A stretch of DNA of 64,000 nucleotides from Tenacibaculum pacificus (GCF_027941775.1 NZ_CP115917.1:405001-469000); one strand, 5' to 3'. Positions 8,091 through 17,612 are shown, numbered from the stretch's first letter. The notes: generated by a model not told the origin, from the letters alone. Made by a program: numbers and translations.

Positions 8091-9554
8091 TTGAAAAAAA
8101 CAATACATATAATAGGTTCCGGTTTTTCATCATTATCAGCTTCTTGTTATTTAGCGAAAGCAGGATACGATGTTGTAATTTTAGAAAAAAATGAAACAGT
8201 AGGAGGTAGAGCTCGTCAATTAATAAAAGATGGATTTACTTTTGATATTGGTCCAACGTGGTATTGGATGCCAGATGTTTTTGAGAAGTTTTTTGCGGAT
8301 TTTGGTAAAAAACCATCAGATTATTACGAGCTAGAAAAGTTAGATCCAGCATATCAAGTTTATTTTGATACCGCAGATTCTATAACAATACCAGGTAGCG
8401 TTGAAGAGATTTATGAAATTTTTGAAGCAGAAGAAAAAGGAAGTTCTGTTCATCTAAAAGAGTTTTTAAAATCAGCAGCATATAATTATGATGTTTCTAT
8501 AAACGATTTGGTATATAATCCAGGTGTTTCGCCTTTAGAATTGGTAACTCCTGTTACGATTGGGAAAATAACACAGTTTTTTTCAACGATTAGAAAAGTC
8601 GTTCGTAAAAAAATAAAAAGTAAAAAGTTAATTCAAATTTTAGAGTTTCCTGTTTTGTTTTTAGGTGCAAAACCAAGTAATACTCCTGCTTTTTATAACT
8701 TTATGAATTATGCAGATTTTGTTTTAGGAACTTGGCACCCGAAAGGAGGAATGTATAAAGTTATTGAAGCAATGATAACTTTGGCTAAAGATTTAGGAGT
8801 AACTTTTAAAACTGAAGCCAATGTTGAAGAAATTAAACTTAATCAATCAGGAGAAGCTATTGGTTTAGTAGTAAATGGTGATTTTATTGCTTCGGATATT
8901 GTTTTAAGCGGTGCTGATTATCATCATACAGAAACATTATTACCTAAAGATTATAGACAGTATTCTGAAAAATATTGGGATAAAAAAGTTTTTGCGCCAT
9001 CATCATTATTATTTTATGTTGGTTTTGATAAAAAACTAAAAGATGTTTGTCATCATACATTATTTTTTGATACTGATTTTGACGTACATGCTGCATCAAT
9101 ATATGATAATCCAAGTTGGCCAAAAGATCCGATGTTTTATGCCAGTTTCCCTTCATTAACAGAAGATTCTTTTGCGCCATCAGGTAAAGAAGCAGCTACT
9201 TTTTTAATTCCGATAGCTCCAGGTGTTGAAGATACTCCTGAACTAAGAGAAAAGTACTTTAATTTAATTATCAATAGATTAGAGAAATTAACGCAGCAAT
9301 CTGTGAAAGAAAGTATTATCTTTAAGGAGAGTTTTTGTGTAAAGGATTTTGTGAAAGATTATAACTCGTACAAAGGTAATGCTTACGGATTAGCAAATAT
9401 TTTAACACAAACAGCTTTTTTAAGACCAAAAATAAAAAGTAAAAAAGTAAAGAATTTATTCTTTACAGGACAATTAACGGTTCCAGGGCCGGGTGTACCA
9501 CCGTCATTAATTTCGGGTAAAATAGCTTCAGATTTAATTTTAAAACACCATTAA
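8091..9554 (+). CDS. crtI: Phytoene desaturase
   Basis: This FAD enzyme desaturates phytoene to lycopene. The N-terminus carries the dinucleotide fold IIGSGFSSLSASCYLA followed by VILEKNETVGGRARQ, and the C-terminus carries the CrtI signature FTGQLTVPGPGVPPSLISG. At 487 aa it has the usual length. The start is TTG at 8091, immediately before the FAD motif, after a leader of about 70 nt from the predicted promoter. It is the first gene of an operon running without a gap of more than 23 bp to 21150. Dark repression by the upstream B12-MerR protein is inferred. Confidence 0.95.
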   Translation: MKKTIHIIGSGFSSLSASCYLAKAGYDVVILEKNETVGGRARQLIKDGFTFDIGPTWYWMPDVFEKFFADFGKKPSDYYELEKLDPAYQVYFDTADSITIPGSVEEIYEIFEAEEKGSSVHLKEFLKSAAYNYDVSINDLVYNPGVSPLELVTPVTIGKITQFFSTIRKVVRKKIKSKKLIQILEFPVLFLGAKPSNTPAFYNFMNYADFVLGTWHPKGGMYKVIEAMITLAKDLGVTFKTEANVEEIKLNQSGEAIGLVVNGDFIASDIVLSGADYHHTETLLPKDYRQYSEKYWDKKVFAPSSLLFYVGFDKKLKDVCHHTLFFDTDFDVHAASIYDNPSWPKDPMFYASFPSLTEDSFAPSGKEAATFLIPIAPGVEDTPELREKYFNLIINRLEKLTQQSVKESIIFKESFCVKDFVKDYNSYKGNAYGLANILTQTAFLRPKIKSKKVKNLFFTGQLTVPGPGVPPSLISGKIASDLILKHH

Positions 9555-9556
9555 AA

Positions 9557-10399
9557 ATGAAACAATTATTTGATGAGGTTTCTTATGCTTGTAGTAAGTT
9601 AGTTACTCAAAAATATAGTACTTCTTTTTCTTTAGCTACTAGAATGTTATCGCCTAGCATACGTGATGCTATTTATAATATTTATGGTTTTGTACGTTTT
9701 GCTGATGAAATAGTAGATTCTTTTCACACATATAATAAAGAAGATTTATTAATTAGATTTGAAAATGAGTATTATCTTTCAAAAAAAGAAGGCATTAGTT
9801 TAAATCCTATTTTAAATTCATTTGTTCAAACTGTTGAAAAATATAAAATTACAGATGATTTAATTCAAGCTTTTTTAAAGAGTATGAAAGCAGATTTACA
9901 TCAAACAGAATATACTACAGAAGAAGCATATAAACAATATATTTATGGCTCTGCCGATGTTGTTGGATTAATGTGTTTACGTGTTTTTGTAAATGGTGAT
10001 GCGAATCAATATAATGAGTTAAAAGGTGCTGCAATGCGTTTAGGTTCTGCATTTCAAAAAGTCAATTTTTTAAGAGATTTAAAAGATGATATTCAAGTAT
10101 TGAATCGTTCTTATTTTCCTAATGTAGATCTTAAAGAATTAGACCAAATATCCAAAGAAATTATTATTAAAGATATTGAAGCTGATTTTGACTATGCCTA
10201 TGAAAACGGTATTTTAAAATTACCTGTTGAAGCAAAGTTTGGTGTTTACATGGCGTATCGATATTATAAAAAATTGCTTAATAAATTAAAAGCAACGCCA
10301 TCATCAGAAATAATGGACACAAGAATTAGAATATCAGACCCAATGAAAATTAATTTATTGGCAAGAAGTTATGTGAAATATAAACTAAATCTTATTTAA
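9557..10399 (+). CDS. crtB: Phytoene synthase
   Basis: It condenses two geranylgeranyl diphosphates to phytoene. The two Asp-rich Mg-diphosphate sites of squalene/phytoene synthases are present: FADEIVDSF near residue 54 and NFLRDLKDD near residue 172. At 280 aa it has the normal length. It starts 2 bp after the crtI stop, so the two are co-translated; crtI-crtB is the core of Bacteroidetes carotenoid clusters. No prenyl-diphosphate synthase gene is present in this operon, so precursor supply must come from elsewhere in the genome. Confidence 0.95.
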   Translation: MKQLFDEVSYACSKLVTQKYSTSFSLATRMLSPSIRDAIYNIYGFVRFADEIVDSFHTYNKEDLLIRFENEYYLSKKEGISLNPILNSFVQTVEKYKITDDLIQAFLKSMKADLHQTEYTTEEAYKQYIYGSADVVGLMCLRVFVNGDANQYNELKGAAMRLGSAFQKVNFLRDLKDDIQVLNRSYFPNVDLKELDQISKEIIIKDIEADFDYAYENGILKLPVEAKFGVYMAYRYYKKLLNKLKATPSSEIMDTRIRISDPMKINLLARSYVKYKLNLI

Positions 10400-10400
10400 A

Positions 10401-10847
10401 ATGTTATTTATAATTACAACTCTGGTAACTTTTATAATAATGGAAGCCGTTACTTGGTTTACCCATAAATATATAATGCACGGTTTTGGATGGTATTTAC
10501 ACGAAGACCATCACCAGCCAGGGTATCCAAATGTTTTTGAAAAAAATGATGCATTTTTTGTGGTTTTCGCCATACCGAGTATGTTGTTGTTTTACTTCGG
10601 AATTAATCCCGAATTAAATTATTTGTTTTTTATTGGATTAGGGATTTTATGTTACGGATTAGCGTATTTTTTAATTCACGATGTTTTAATTCACAGACGC
10701 TTTAATTGGTTTAAAAACACGAATAATCAATATTTAAAAGGATTAAGAAAAGCACATAAAATTCATCACAAACACTTAGGTAAACCAGATGGAGAATGCT
10801 TTGGAATGTTGTTTGTTCCGTTTAAATATTTTAAAACAAGACAATAA
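10401..10847 (+). CDS. crtZ: Beta-carotene hydroxylase
   Basis: This is a small membrane di-iron hydroxylase that adds 3-hydroxyls to beta-carotene, giving zeaxanthin. The histidine clusters of the family are visible: THKYIMHG, HEDHHQ, and near the C-terminus HKIHHKH. About four hydrophobic helices span 148 aa. It begins one base after crtB. With the desaturase, synthase and cyclase it suggests that zeaxanthin is a product; a ketolase is not seen in this operon. Confidence 0.92.
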   Translation: MLFIITTLVTFIIMEAVTWFTHKYIMHGFGWYLHEDHHQPGYPNVFEKNDAFFVVFAIPSMLLFYFGINPELNYLFFIGLGILCYGLAYFLIHDVLIHRRFNWFKNTNNQYLKGLRKAHKIHHKHLGKPDGECFGMLFVPFKYFKTRQ

Positions 10848-10861
10848 AAATAATTAAGACA

Positions 10862-11563
10862 ATGAGTGAGTACTTGTATCTAATATTAAATTTAGGAAGT
10901 TTAAGTATTCCTTTAGGTTATAGTGTTTTTGAGAAGAAATTTCATTTTATACAGTTTTTTAAAATAGCATTTATTAGTATTTTATTGATAGCTATTCCGT
11001 TTTTAATTTGGGATGCTTTTTTTACGAAAATTGGTGTTTGGGGTTTTAATGCTGATTATTATTTAGGAATAAAATTATTTGAAATGCCAATTGAAGAATG
11101 GTTGTTTTTCTTTTGTATTCCGTATGCTTGTTTGTTTACGCACGAGGTTTTAAAATATTTAGCACCTCAATTTAAGTTATCTAAGTCGGTAACTATATTG
11201 TTAAGTTTTTTATTGATTTTGATAGCATTTATACTATTGGTTTTCAATTTTGGAAAATGGTACACAACTGTAAATTTCAGTGCTTTTTTAGTATTAATGT
11301 TTTTCGGATTAAAATATAACTTAAAAGCTTTACAGGAATATTATCCGAGCTTTTTGGTTGTTTTAGTTCCTTTTTTAGTAGTAAACGGAATTTTAACAGG
11401 AAGTTTTATTGATGCTCCTGTGGTTTGGTATAACAATGCAGAAAATTTGAATTTTAGAATTTTTACAATTCCTTTTGAAGATGTTTTTTATGCCTTTACT
11501 TTATTATTTTCGATACAATTAATTTTTAATTATCTGAAAAAACAAAAAAATGAAACAAAATAA
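10862..11563 (+). CDS. Lycopene beta-cyclase, membrane CrtYc-CrtYd type
   Basis: This integral membrane protein of 233 aa has about seven hydrophobic helices. Two homologous halves each carry the lycopene cyclase domain motif: PIEEWLFFF in the first half (about residues 77-85) and PFEDVFYAF in the second (about residue 203). This fused heterodimer-like cyclase is common in flavobacteria, in place of the flavoprotein CrtY. It supplies beta-carotene to CrtZ. Its 3' end overlaps the next gene by 14 bp. Confidence 0.88.
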   Translation: MSEYLYLILNLGSLSIPLGYSVFEKKFHFIQFFKIAFISILLIAIPFLIWDAFFTKIGVWGFNADYYLGIKLFEMPIEEWLFFFCIPYACLFTHEVLKYLAPQFKLSKSVTILLSFLLILIAFILLVFNFGKWYTTVNFSAFLVLMFFGLKYNLKALQEYYPSFLVVLVPFLVVNGILTGSFIDAPVVWYNNAENLNFRIFTIPFEDVFYAFTLLFSIQLIFNYLKKQKNETK

Positions 11564-12023
11564 ATACATACGTTTTCTACTATTTTTAGTAGTTAATTTT
11601 TTAGCATTGGCAATTGGCGTTTTATTAATGCAAGATGGTCCAAAAACAGATTGGTATTTATCATTAAATAAAGCACCTTGGACACCTGCTGGGTGGGTTT
11701 TTGGAGCAGCTTGGACTACAATTATGCTATTATTTGCTTTTTACGTGACAAAATTGAGTCTTAAATTTCCTTTTTTAGATAAAAAAATAACACTACTTTT
11801 TAGTGTTCAGTGGATTTTAAATATAGGTTGGAATTACTTTTTTTTCAATCAACATTTAACTCTTATCGGATTAGTAATTATTACTTTATTATGGTTGTTA
11901 ATCGGGTATTTTACCTTTAAAAATTTAAGAGAATTAAAAGGGATTACATTATTTATACTTCCATATTTAATATGGATGACTATTGCAACAAGTTTAAACG
12001 CCTACATCGTATTTTATAATTAA
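11550..12023 (+). CDS. TspO/MBR family tryptophan-rich sensory protein
   Basis: A 157-aa protein with five predicted helices and the family's Trp-rich segments (NKAPWTPAGWVFGAAWT near residue 38, and later Trp residues). TspO proteins bind porphyrins and similar ligands, and in photosynthetic bacteria they modulate pigment gene expression. In this carotenoid operon a role in tetrapyrrole or photo-oxidative stress handling is plausible but not shown. It overlaps the cyclase gene by 14 bp and lies 4 bp before the TetR-like gene. Confidence 0.9.
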   Translation: MKQNKYIRFLLFLVVNFLALAIGVLLMQDGPKTDWYLSLNKAPWTPAGWVFGAAWTTIMLLFAFYVTKLSLKFPFLDKKITLLFSVQWILNIGWNYFFFNQHLTLIGLVIITLLWLLIGYFTFKNLRELKGITLFILPYLIWMTIATSLNAYIVFYN

Positions 12024-12027
12024 AATT

Positions 12028-12681
12028 ATGGGAAATCAAGAAATTATTACAGAAGATAAAATTATAGAATTGTATATGGACACGGTTTTAATTTCAGGAA
12101 AACCAGCCTCTATTTACGCTTTTGCTCAAAAAAATGAGTTTGAAGAGTCTGAATTTTACAAATATTTTTCAAGTTTTGAAAATTTAGAAAAATCAATATT
12201 TGGGGTTTTTGCAAAAGAAACAATTCACTTGTTACATAAAACAGAAGCTTATAAAGATTATACATCAAAAGATAAATTATTAAGTTTTTATTTTACTTTT
12301 TTTGAATTATTAACAGCAAACAGATCGTATGTTTTATTACAATTTCAGCATATAAAATCAGATTTTTCAAAACTATCAGTTTTAAAAGAATTACGTTCAG
12401 AATTTCTAAAATATGTTAGTAACATTGAATTAGAAAAAATTGATTTTAAGAATGATAAAATCAATAAAATTCAAGATAAAACAATAACCGAAGCTTATTG
12501 GTTACAGTTATTAATGATTTTAAAATTTTGGATTGATGATAAATCTTCAAACTTCGAAAAAACAGATGTTTTTATTGAAAAATCAATTAAAGTAGCTTTT
12601 GATATTCAGCAAATAACTCCCGTAAAAAGCGTTATTGATTTAGCGAAATTTTTATGGAAAGAAAAAGGAACTTCAGTATGA
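12028..12681 (+). CDS. TetR-like regulatory protein
   Basis: The first 60 residues resemble a TetR helix-turn-helix (SIYAFAQKNEFEESEFYKYFSSFENLEKSIF), and the rest is helical, fitting a ligand-binding domain of this superfamily (217 aa). The DNA-binding half is divergent, so DNA binding is not certain. Its stop overlaps the start of the ABC1 kinase gene (ATGA), and this pair recurs in flavobacteria. It may regulate or modulate the kinase module rather than the whole operon; this is inference. Confidence 0.7.
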   Translation: MGNQEIITEDKIIELYMDTVLISGKPASIYAFAQKNEFEESEFYKYFSSFENLEKSIFGVFAKETIHLLHKTEAYKDYTSKDKLLSFYFTFFELLTANRSYVLLQFQHIKSDFSKLSVLKELRSEFLKYVSNIELEKIDFKNDKINKIQDKTITEAYWLQLLMILKFWIDDKSSNFEKTDVFIEKSIKVAFDIQQITPVKSVIDLAKFLWKEKGTSV

Positions 12682-13988
12682 AAAGATTAGATAAAATACC
12701 CACGTCAAAAATAGAAAGAACAACTAAATTAGTTACTACAGGACTAAAATTAGGTGTAAACTATGCAAAGTATTACGGAAATAAAATCACAAAATCGGAA
12801 GAAGAAGCAAGAGCGCAGTTAAATGAAGATAATGCAACCGATATTTATGATGGTTTAAAAGAATTAAAAGGTTCGGCATTAAAAGTAGCGCAGATGTTAA
12901 GCGTGGAAAAGAATTTATTGCCAAGTGCTTATGTTGAAAAATTTTCGTTATCACAATTTTCTGTTCCGCCACTTTCAGGACCTTTAGTAGTTAAAACTTT
13001 TAAAAAATATTTTAACAAAACACCTGAAGATGTTTTTGATACGTTTACAGCAGAATCTGTAAATGCAGCAAGTATCGGGCAGGTTCACAGAGCTACGATA
13101 GGCGAAAAAGTATTGGCTGTTAAAATTCAATATCCTGGTGTTGCTAATAGTATTTCTACAGATTTAGCATTGGTAAAACCGATTGCGATGAAAATGTTCA
13201 ATATAAGAGGCGAAGGTTCTGATGAATACTTTAAAGAAGTTGAAAATAAGTTATTAGAAGAAACTAATTACGTTTTAGAGTTAGCACAGAGTAACGAAAT
13301 AACGAATGCTTGTGCACATATTCCAAATTTAAAATTTCCGAAATATTACGAAGAGTTTTCTACGGATAGAATTTTAACAATGGATTGGATGGATGGAATT
13401 CATTTATCTGAATTTACATCAAAAGGATATGATGAACAAACGGCAAATAAATTAGGACAAGCTTTATGGGATTTTTATATGTATCAAATGCATACTATAA
13501 AAAAAGTTCATGCCGACCCGCATCCTGGTAATTTTTTGGTATCCAAAGAAAACGATTTAATTGTTATCGATTTTGGATGTATGAAAGAAGTGCCAATGGC
13601 TTTTTATACCCCATACTTCGAATTAGCTAAACGTGAAAATATTGAAAATCCTACTTTTTTTGAAAGTAAATTATATGAATTAGAAATTTTGAAAAAAGAC
13701 GATTCCGAAGAAGAAAAAGCCTTTTTTAAAGAATTGTTTTACGAAATGTTGTATTTATTTACATCGCCTTTTCAGCAAGAATATTTTGATTTTTCTGATG
13801 GTGTTTTCTTTGGTAAAATAGCCGATTTAGGACAAAAATATGCAAAAAGTACTGAGCTTAAAAAAATGAACGGTAACAGAGGTTCGAAACATTTTATTTA
13901 TATCAACAGAACATTTTTTGGTTTGTATAATTTAATGCACGATTTAAAATCGACTCATATAAAAATTAATAATTATAAGAATTTATAA
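12678..13988 (+). CDS. ABC1/UbiB-family atypical kinase
   Basis: The ABC1 signatures are clear: LKGSALKVAQMLS (the KxGQ-like region, here KVAQ), AASIGQVHRA, an invariant-Lys-like AVKIQYPG, HADPHPGNF in the catalytic loop, and VIDFGCM as the metal-binding motif. Family members support quinone synthesis and, in plastids, prenyl-lipid metabolism, which fits the carotenoid and oxidative-stress setting. The start is set at 12678 (ATGA overlap with the upstream stop) rather than at an upstream ATG inside that gene. The protein is 436 aa. Confidence 0.88.
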   Translation: MKRLDKIPTSKIERTTKLVTTGLKLGVNYAKYYGNKITKSEEEARAQLNEDNATDIYDGLKELKGSALKVAQMLSVEKNLLPSAYVEKFSLSQFSVPPLSGPLVVKTFKKYFNKTPEDVFDTFTAESVNAASIGQVHRATIGEKVLAVKIQYPGVANSISTDLALVKPIAMKMFNIRGEGSDEYFKEVENKLLEETNYVLELAQSNEITNACAHIPNLKFPKYYEEFSTDRILTMDWMDGIHLSEFTSKGYDEQTANKLGQALWDFYMYQMHTIKKVHADPHPGNFLVSKENDLIVIDFGCMKEVPMAFYTPYFELAKRENIENPTFFESKLYELEILKKDDSEEEKAFFKELFYEMLYLFTSPFQQEYFDFSDGVFFGKIADLGQKYAKSTELKKMNGNRGSKHFIYINRTFFGLYNLMHDLKSTHIKINNYKNL

Positions 13989-14600
13989 ATGCATTTATCA
14001 AGAAAAGCTATAGATAAGATGAATCATCTGTATAAAATAAATTTAATGAACAGTATTTCTGGTTATAAACCAGCAAATTTAATTGCTACAAAATCGGAAG
14101 ATGGAATTAGTAATGTAGCTGTTTTTAGTTCTGTAGTTCATTATGGTTCTAGTCCTGCAATTTTAGGGTTTGTTTTGCGTCCGACAACCGTAGCTAGAAA
14201 TACCTATGATAACATTAAAAAAACGGGTTTTTATACTATAAATGCTATTAATGAAGCAATTATTGAAGATGCACATCATACATCAGCAAAATATCCGTCA
14301 GGAGTTTCGGAGTTTGATAAAACGGATTTAACGGAAGCTTATAAAGATGATTTTTTTGCACCTTATGTGGCAGAATCGCCCATAAAAATAGGAATGAAAT
14401 TTTTAGAAGAACATCATATAAAAGTAAACGGAACTATTTTAATCTTAGGTGAAGTAACCGATTTGTATTTTAAAGATTCAATGCTTTCTGAGGATGGTTT
14501 TTTAAATTTATCCGAAGAAAAAATTGCAGCAATTAATGGTTTAGATACCTATATGGTTGCAAAAGAATATCAAAGATTATCATATCAAAGACCAAAATAA
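13989..14600 (+). CDS. Flavin reductase-like / FMN-binding split-barrel protein
   Basis: The 203-aa sequence matches the flavin-reductase-like split barrel: NLIATKSEDGISNVAVFSS near residues 26-44, FVLRP near residue 61 and FYTINAI near residue 80. Proteins of this type bind FMN and reduce flavins or act as small oxidoreductases. The gene abuts the kinase gene directly. A flavin-handling enzyme fits an operon that ends in FAD-dependent CrtI and photolyase functions, but its substrate is unknown. Confidence 0.8.
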   Translation: MHLSRKAIDKMNHLYKINLMNSISGYKPANLIATKSEDGISNVAVFSSVVHYGSSPAILGFVLRPTTVARNTYDNIKKTGFYTINAINEAIIEDAHHTSAKYPSGVSEFDKTDLTEAYKDDFFAPYVAESPIKIGMKFLEEHHIKVNGTILILGEVTDLYFKDSMLSEDGFLNLSEEKIAAINGLDTYMVAKEYQRLSYQRPK

Positions 14601-14622
14601 ACGAATGTAAAACATCAAGAAA

Positions 14623-16011
14623 ATGAAAATTTTAATCACAGGAACAACAGGATATATAGCAAAAAGATTGGTATTGAAATTATTAGATGCTGGTCATGAA
14701 TTAATATGCTGTGTCCGTGATTTAAAACGAATTCCTGATGAAATAGAATACAAAGATAATATTTCATTTATAAAAGTTGATTTTTTACAGACCGAACAAA
14801 TTGTTTTTCCTTCGGATATTGATGTTGCGTATTATCTGATTCATTCTATGGCTACGGATGCTAATAATTTTGAAGATTTAGAGCAAACTTGCGCTAAGAG
14901 CTTTAAAAATATTATTGAAAAAACAAACTGTAAGCAAGTCATTTATTTAAGTGGTATTGTAAACGATAGTTCTTTATCTAAGCATTTAGCTTCTCGTTTT
15001 CAGGTAGAGAAAAATTTAGCTTCAAAAAAATATGCATTGACCACTTTTAGAGCAGGAATTATTGTTGGAAGTGGTAGTGCATCCTTTGAAATTATTAGAG
15101 ACATTGTTGAAAAATTACCCGTAATGGTTACGCCAAAATGGTTGAATACAAAATCGCAACCAATTGCAATTAGAGATGTATTAATTTTTTTAGAACGTGC
15201 CGTTGGAAATGAAAAATTGTATAACAAATCCTTTGATATTTGTGGTACAGAAGTACTTACTTATAAAGAAATGCTTTTACAATTTGGAGAGGTAAGAGGC
15301 TTTAAGCGTTACATTTTAACATTACCACTTTTAACGCCAAAATTATCGTCGTATTGGTTATACTTTGTAACTTCTACGTCTTTTAATTTAGCACAAGCTT
15401 TGGTAGATAGTATGAAAGTTGAGGTAATTGCCAAGCCAAGTAATATTAATCAAATTTTAAATATATCGCCTATTTCTTATAAAGAATCGGTTGATTTAGC
15501 TTTTCAAAGAATAGAACAAAACGCTGTAATATCAAGTTGGAAAGATGCAATCAGTAGCGGTGTTTTTCAAGCTCAATTATCGGATTATATTCAAATACCA
15601 CAATATGGTTGTTTTGTAGATAAACGTACTATAAAAGTTTCTGATGATGCTTTTACACTTGATAAAATTTGGTCGATTGGAGGAAAAAATGGTTGGTATA
15701 GTTTTAATTGGTTATGGAAAATAAGAGGTTATGCCGATAAAATTTTCGGAGGAGTTGGCTTGCGTAGAGGAAGAACACACGATACATCATTAGAAGCTGG
15801 TGACCCATTAGATTTTTGGCGTGTTTTATTGGCTGATAAAAAAGAAAAAAGACTTTTGTTATTTGCAGAAATGAAATTACCTGGCGAAGCTTGGTTAGAA
15901 TTTAAAATAGTAAATGACACTTTACATCAAAAAGCAGTTTTCAGACCTAAAGGAGTTTTAGGGCGTCTGTATTGGTATTCCGTTTTACCATTTCAATGCT
16001 TTTGTATTTAA
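14623..16011 (+). CDS. NAD(P)-binding SDR/DUF2867-type protein, C-terminus frameshifted
   Basis: The N-terminus is an atypical SDR Rossmann fold (ITGTTGYIAKRLV) and the C-terminal part matches the DUF2867 region (FGGVGLRRGR, FWRVLLADK). As written, the frame ends at 16011 after CCA TTT CAA TGC. Removing one A (15995 or 15996) restores CCA TTT CAT GCT and reads on to a TGA at 16052-16054. That gives 476 aa and a 4-bp ATGA overlap with the next gene, the spacing seen elsewhere in this operon. The frameshift is therefore likely an error or very recent. The reaction is unknown. Confidence 0.8.
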   Translation: MKILITGTTGYIAKRLVLKLLDAGHELICCVRDLKRIPDEIEYKDNISFIKVDFLQTEQIVFPSDIDVAYYLIHSMATDANNFEDLEQTCAKSFKNIIEKTNCKQVIYLSGIVNDSSLSKHLASRFQVEKNLASKKYALTTFRAGIIVGSGSASFEIIRDIVEKLPVMVTPKWLNTKSQPIAIRDVLIFLERAVGNEKLYNKSFDICGTEVLTYKEMLLQFGEVRGFKRYILTLPLLTPKLSSYWLYFVTSTSFNLAQALVDSMKVEVIAKPSNINQILNISPISYKESVDLAFQRIEQNAVISSWKDAISSGVFQAQLSDYIQIPQYGCFVDKRTIKVSDDAFTLDKIWSIGGKNGWYSFNWLWKIRGYADKIFGGVGLRRGRTHDTSLEAGDPLDFWRVLLADKKEKRLLLFAEMKLPGEAWLEFKIVNDTLHQKAVFRPKGVLGRLYWYSVLPFQCFCI

Positions 16012-16050
16012 AGGAATGATAAACGCTTTGGTAAAAAATAATCAAAAATT

Positions 16051-16317
16051 ATGAATCACAGAGATATAGATAGAATAATAGAAATGGCTTGGGAAGATAG
16101 AACCACATTCGATGCTATAAAGTTTCAATTTGGTTTAAAAGAGCAACAAGTAATTGAATTAATGCGTAAAGAATTAAAACTGTCTAGTTTTAAATTATGG
16201 AGAGCAAGAGTTCAAGGACGTTCAACTAAACATCAAGCAAAACGAATTTTCGAAAAAGGAAGGTTCAAATGTACAAGGCAAAAAAGTATTAGTAATAATA
16301 AAGTTTCTAAGAGATAA
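16051..16317 (+). CDS. TIGR03643 family protein
   Basis: An 88-aa basic protein starting MNHRDIDRIIEMAWEDRT, with FGLKEQQVIELMRKELK and LWRARVQGRSTKH. It matches the TIGR03643 family as I remember it, which often sits near cryptochrome/photolyase genes. The middle resembles a helix-turn-helix and the tail is Lys/Arg-rich, so nucleic acid binding is possible. Its start overlaps the restored stop of the upstream gene. The function is not established. Confidence 0.75.
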   Translation: MNHRDIDRIIEMAWEDRTTFDAIKFQFGLKEQQVIELMRKELKLSSFKLWRARVQGRSTKHQAKRIFEKGRFKCTRQKSISNNKVSKR

Positions 16318-16322
16318 AATAA

Positions 16323-16733
16323 ATGAATAAAATAGCTATTACAAGAAGAGAACATTTTAATGCTGCTCACAGACTTCATAATCATAATTGGTCAATAGAG
16401 AAAAATAAAGAAGTATTCGGTAAATGTAATAATGAAAATTACCATGGTCATAATTACGATTTAGAAGTAACTATTATTGGTGAAATTAATCCTGAAACAG
16501 GATATGTAATAGATACCAAGATACTTTCGAATCATATTAAAAGAGAAATACTAGAGCCTTTTGATCATAAAAACTTAAATCTTGATACAGAAGATTTTGA
16601 GTTTTTAAATCCAACTGTAGAAAATATTGCAGTTGTAATTCATAATAAATTAAAAAAAGTAATAAGTAACGATTTAGAAATAAAAATTAAACTATATGAA
16701 ACAGCCAGAAACTTTGTTGAATATCCCTATTAA
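16323..16733 (+). CDS. 6-pyruvoyl-tetrahydropterin synthase / QueD-family protein
   Basis: The 136-aa T-fold protein has the zinc histidines HRLHNHNW near residue 16 and HGHNYDLEV near residue 40, plus the Cys of KCNNENYHGHNY. QueD family members act on dihydroneopterin triphosphate, the FolE product, giving either 6-pyruvoyl-tetrahydropterin or the queuosine intermediate. The neighbours (folE overlapping its 3' end by 38 bp, an SDR two genes on) and the absence of queC/queE favour a pterin cofactor role over queuosine, but this is inference. Confidence 0.85.
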   Translation: MNKIAITRREHFNAAHRLHNHNWSIEKNKEVFGKCNNENYHGHNYDLEVTIIGEINPETGYVIDTKILSNHIKREILEPFDHKNLNLDTEDFEFLNPTVENIAVVIHNKLKKVISNDLEIKIKLYETARNFVEYPY

Positions 16734-17391
16734 AAATGGTTATAACGGTTTGTCTGTAGAAGAGATAGGAGATAATCATTTATCAATAGGTATTGATACA
16801 CCAATGACACCTGATGCATTTTTAATGTCAGATAAAGAAAAGAAGCAAAAAATAGCAATGCTTTTTAAAGAAATTATGCAAACGATGGGTTTAGACTTAA
16901 ATGACGATTCGTTAAAAGGTACCCCAAATAGAGTTGCAAAAATGTATATAGATGAAATATTTTCAGGGTTAAATCCAGAAAATAAACCCAAAATAGCATT
17001 GTTTGATAACAAGTATCAATATAATCAGATGTTGGTAGAAAAAGATATTACTTTTTACTCTAATTGTGAACATCATTTTGTTCCAATAATAGGAAAAGCA
17101 CATATAGCTTATATATCATCAGGAAAAGTAATAGGACTATCTAAATTAAACAGAATAGTACAATATTATGCAAAACGTCCACAAGTACAAGAGCGTTTAA
17201 CTAATCAAATTGCAACAGATTTAAAACAGATATTAGACACCGAAAATGTTGCAGTAATAATAGATGCAAAACATTTATGTGTATCATCTAGAGGAGTAGA
17301 GGATAATGCATCATCTACTTTAACTTGTTATTATGGAGGTGTTTTTAATACTTCAGAGAAAATTGTTGAACTTCAAAATTATTTAAAATGA
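16696..17391 (+). CDS. folE: GTP cyclohydrolase I (operon copy)
   Basis: It converts GTP to 7,8-dihydroneopterin triphosphate, the first step of folate and biopterin synthesis. The zinc and catalytic motifs are intact: SNCEHHFVPI and KHLCVSSRG. The 231-aa protein has a short variable N-terminus (residues 1-35) that aligns in layout with the second copy at 50607. The two copies are nearly identical from DDSLKGTPNRVAKMYIDE to the end. The start overlaps the PTPS gene by 38 bp. folE-PTPS-SDR in one light-associated operon suggests synthesis of a reduced pterin, possibly as cofactor or chromophore. Confidence 0.95.
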   Translation: MKQPETLLNIPIKNGYNGLSVEEIGDNHLSIGIDTPMTPDAFLMSDKEKKQKIAMLFKEIMQTMGLDLNDDSLKGTPNRVAKMYIDEIFSGLNPENKPKIALFDNKYQYNQMLVEKDITFYSNCEHHFVPIIGKAHIAYISSGKVIGLSKLNRIVQYYAKRPQVQERLTNQIATDLKQILDTENVAVIIDAKHLCVSSRGVEDNASSTLTCYYGGVFNTSEKIVELQNYLK

Positions 17392-17612
17392 GCACATTAA
17401 ATTTAGTAGAAGAAGCATTAGATTTTGAAAAAAATCACAAATCTTTTAGAACAAGAAACGAAAAAATAGTAGCTTCTAGAAAAGCTAAAGAAATAGTTTT
17501 AGCTATAAATGAAATTTATAAGAAAAGTAGAGATAAAAAATTAATGGATATTATGAAGCGTATTACATTGATTAAACAGAAAATTGAAAAAAGGTTAAAA
17601 GGAAGATTATGA
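17388..17612 (+). CDS. Conserved small protein of the light operon
   Basis: A 74-aa, highly charged, helical protein (about 30% Lys+Arg) with no signal peptide or membrane segment. It overlaps both neighbours by 4 bp (folE stop and SDR start), so it is certainly translated as part of the operon if the operon is expressed. I do not recognise a domain. It could be a nucleic-acid-binding or partner subunit for one of its neighbours. Confidence 0.6.
   Translation: MSTLNLVEEALDFEKNHKSFRTRNEKIVASRKAKEIVLAINEIYKKSRDKKLMDIMKRITLIKQKIEKRLKGRL

Noticed and set aside
15991..16054. Programmed +1 frameshifting at CAA TGN
   Set aside because: The codon phase of the extra A is different in the photolyase-related gene, and a +1 slip would turn the essential His of the HD motif into Gln. 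A DNA-level or sequencing cause fits better.
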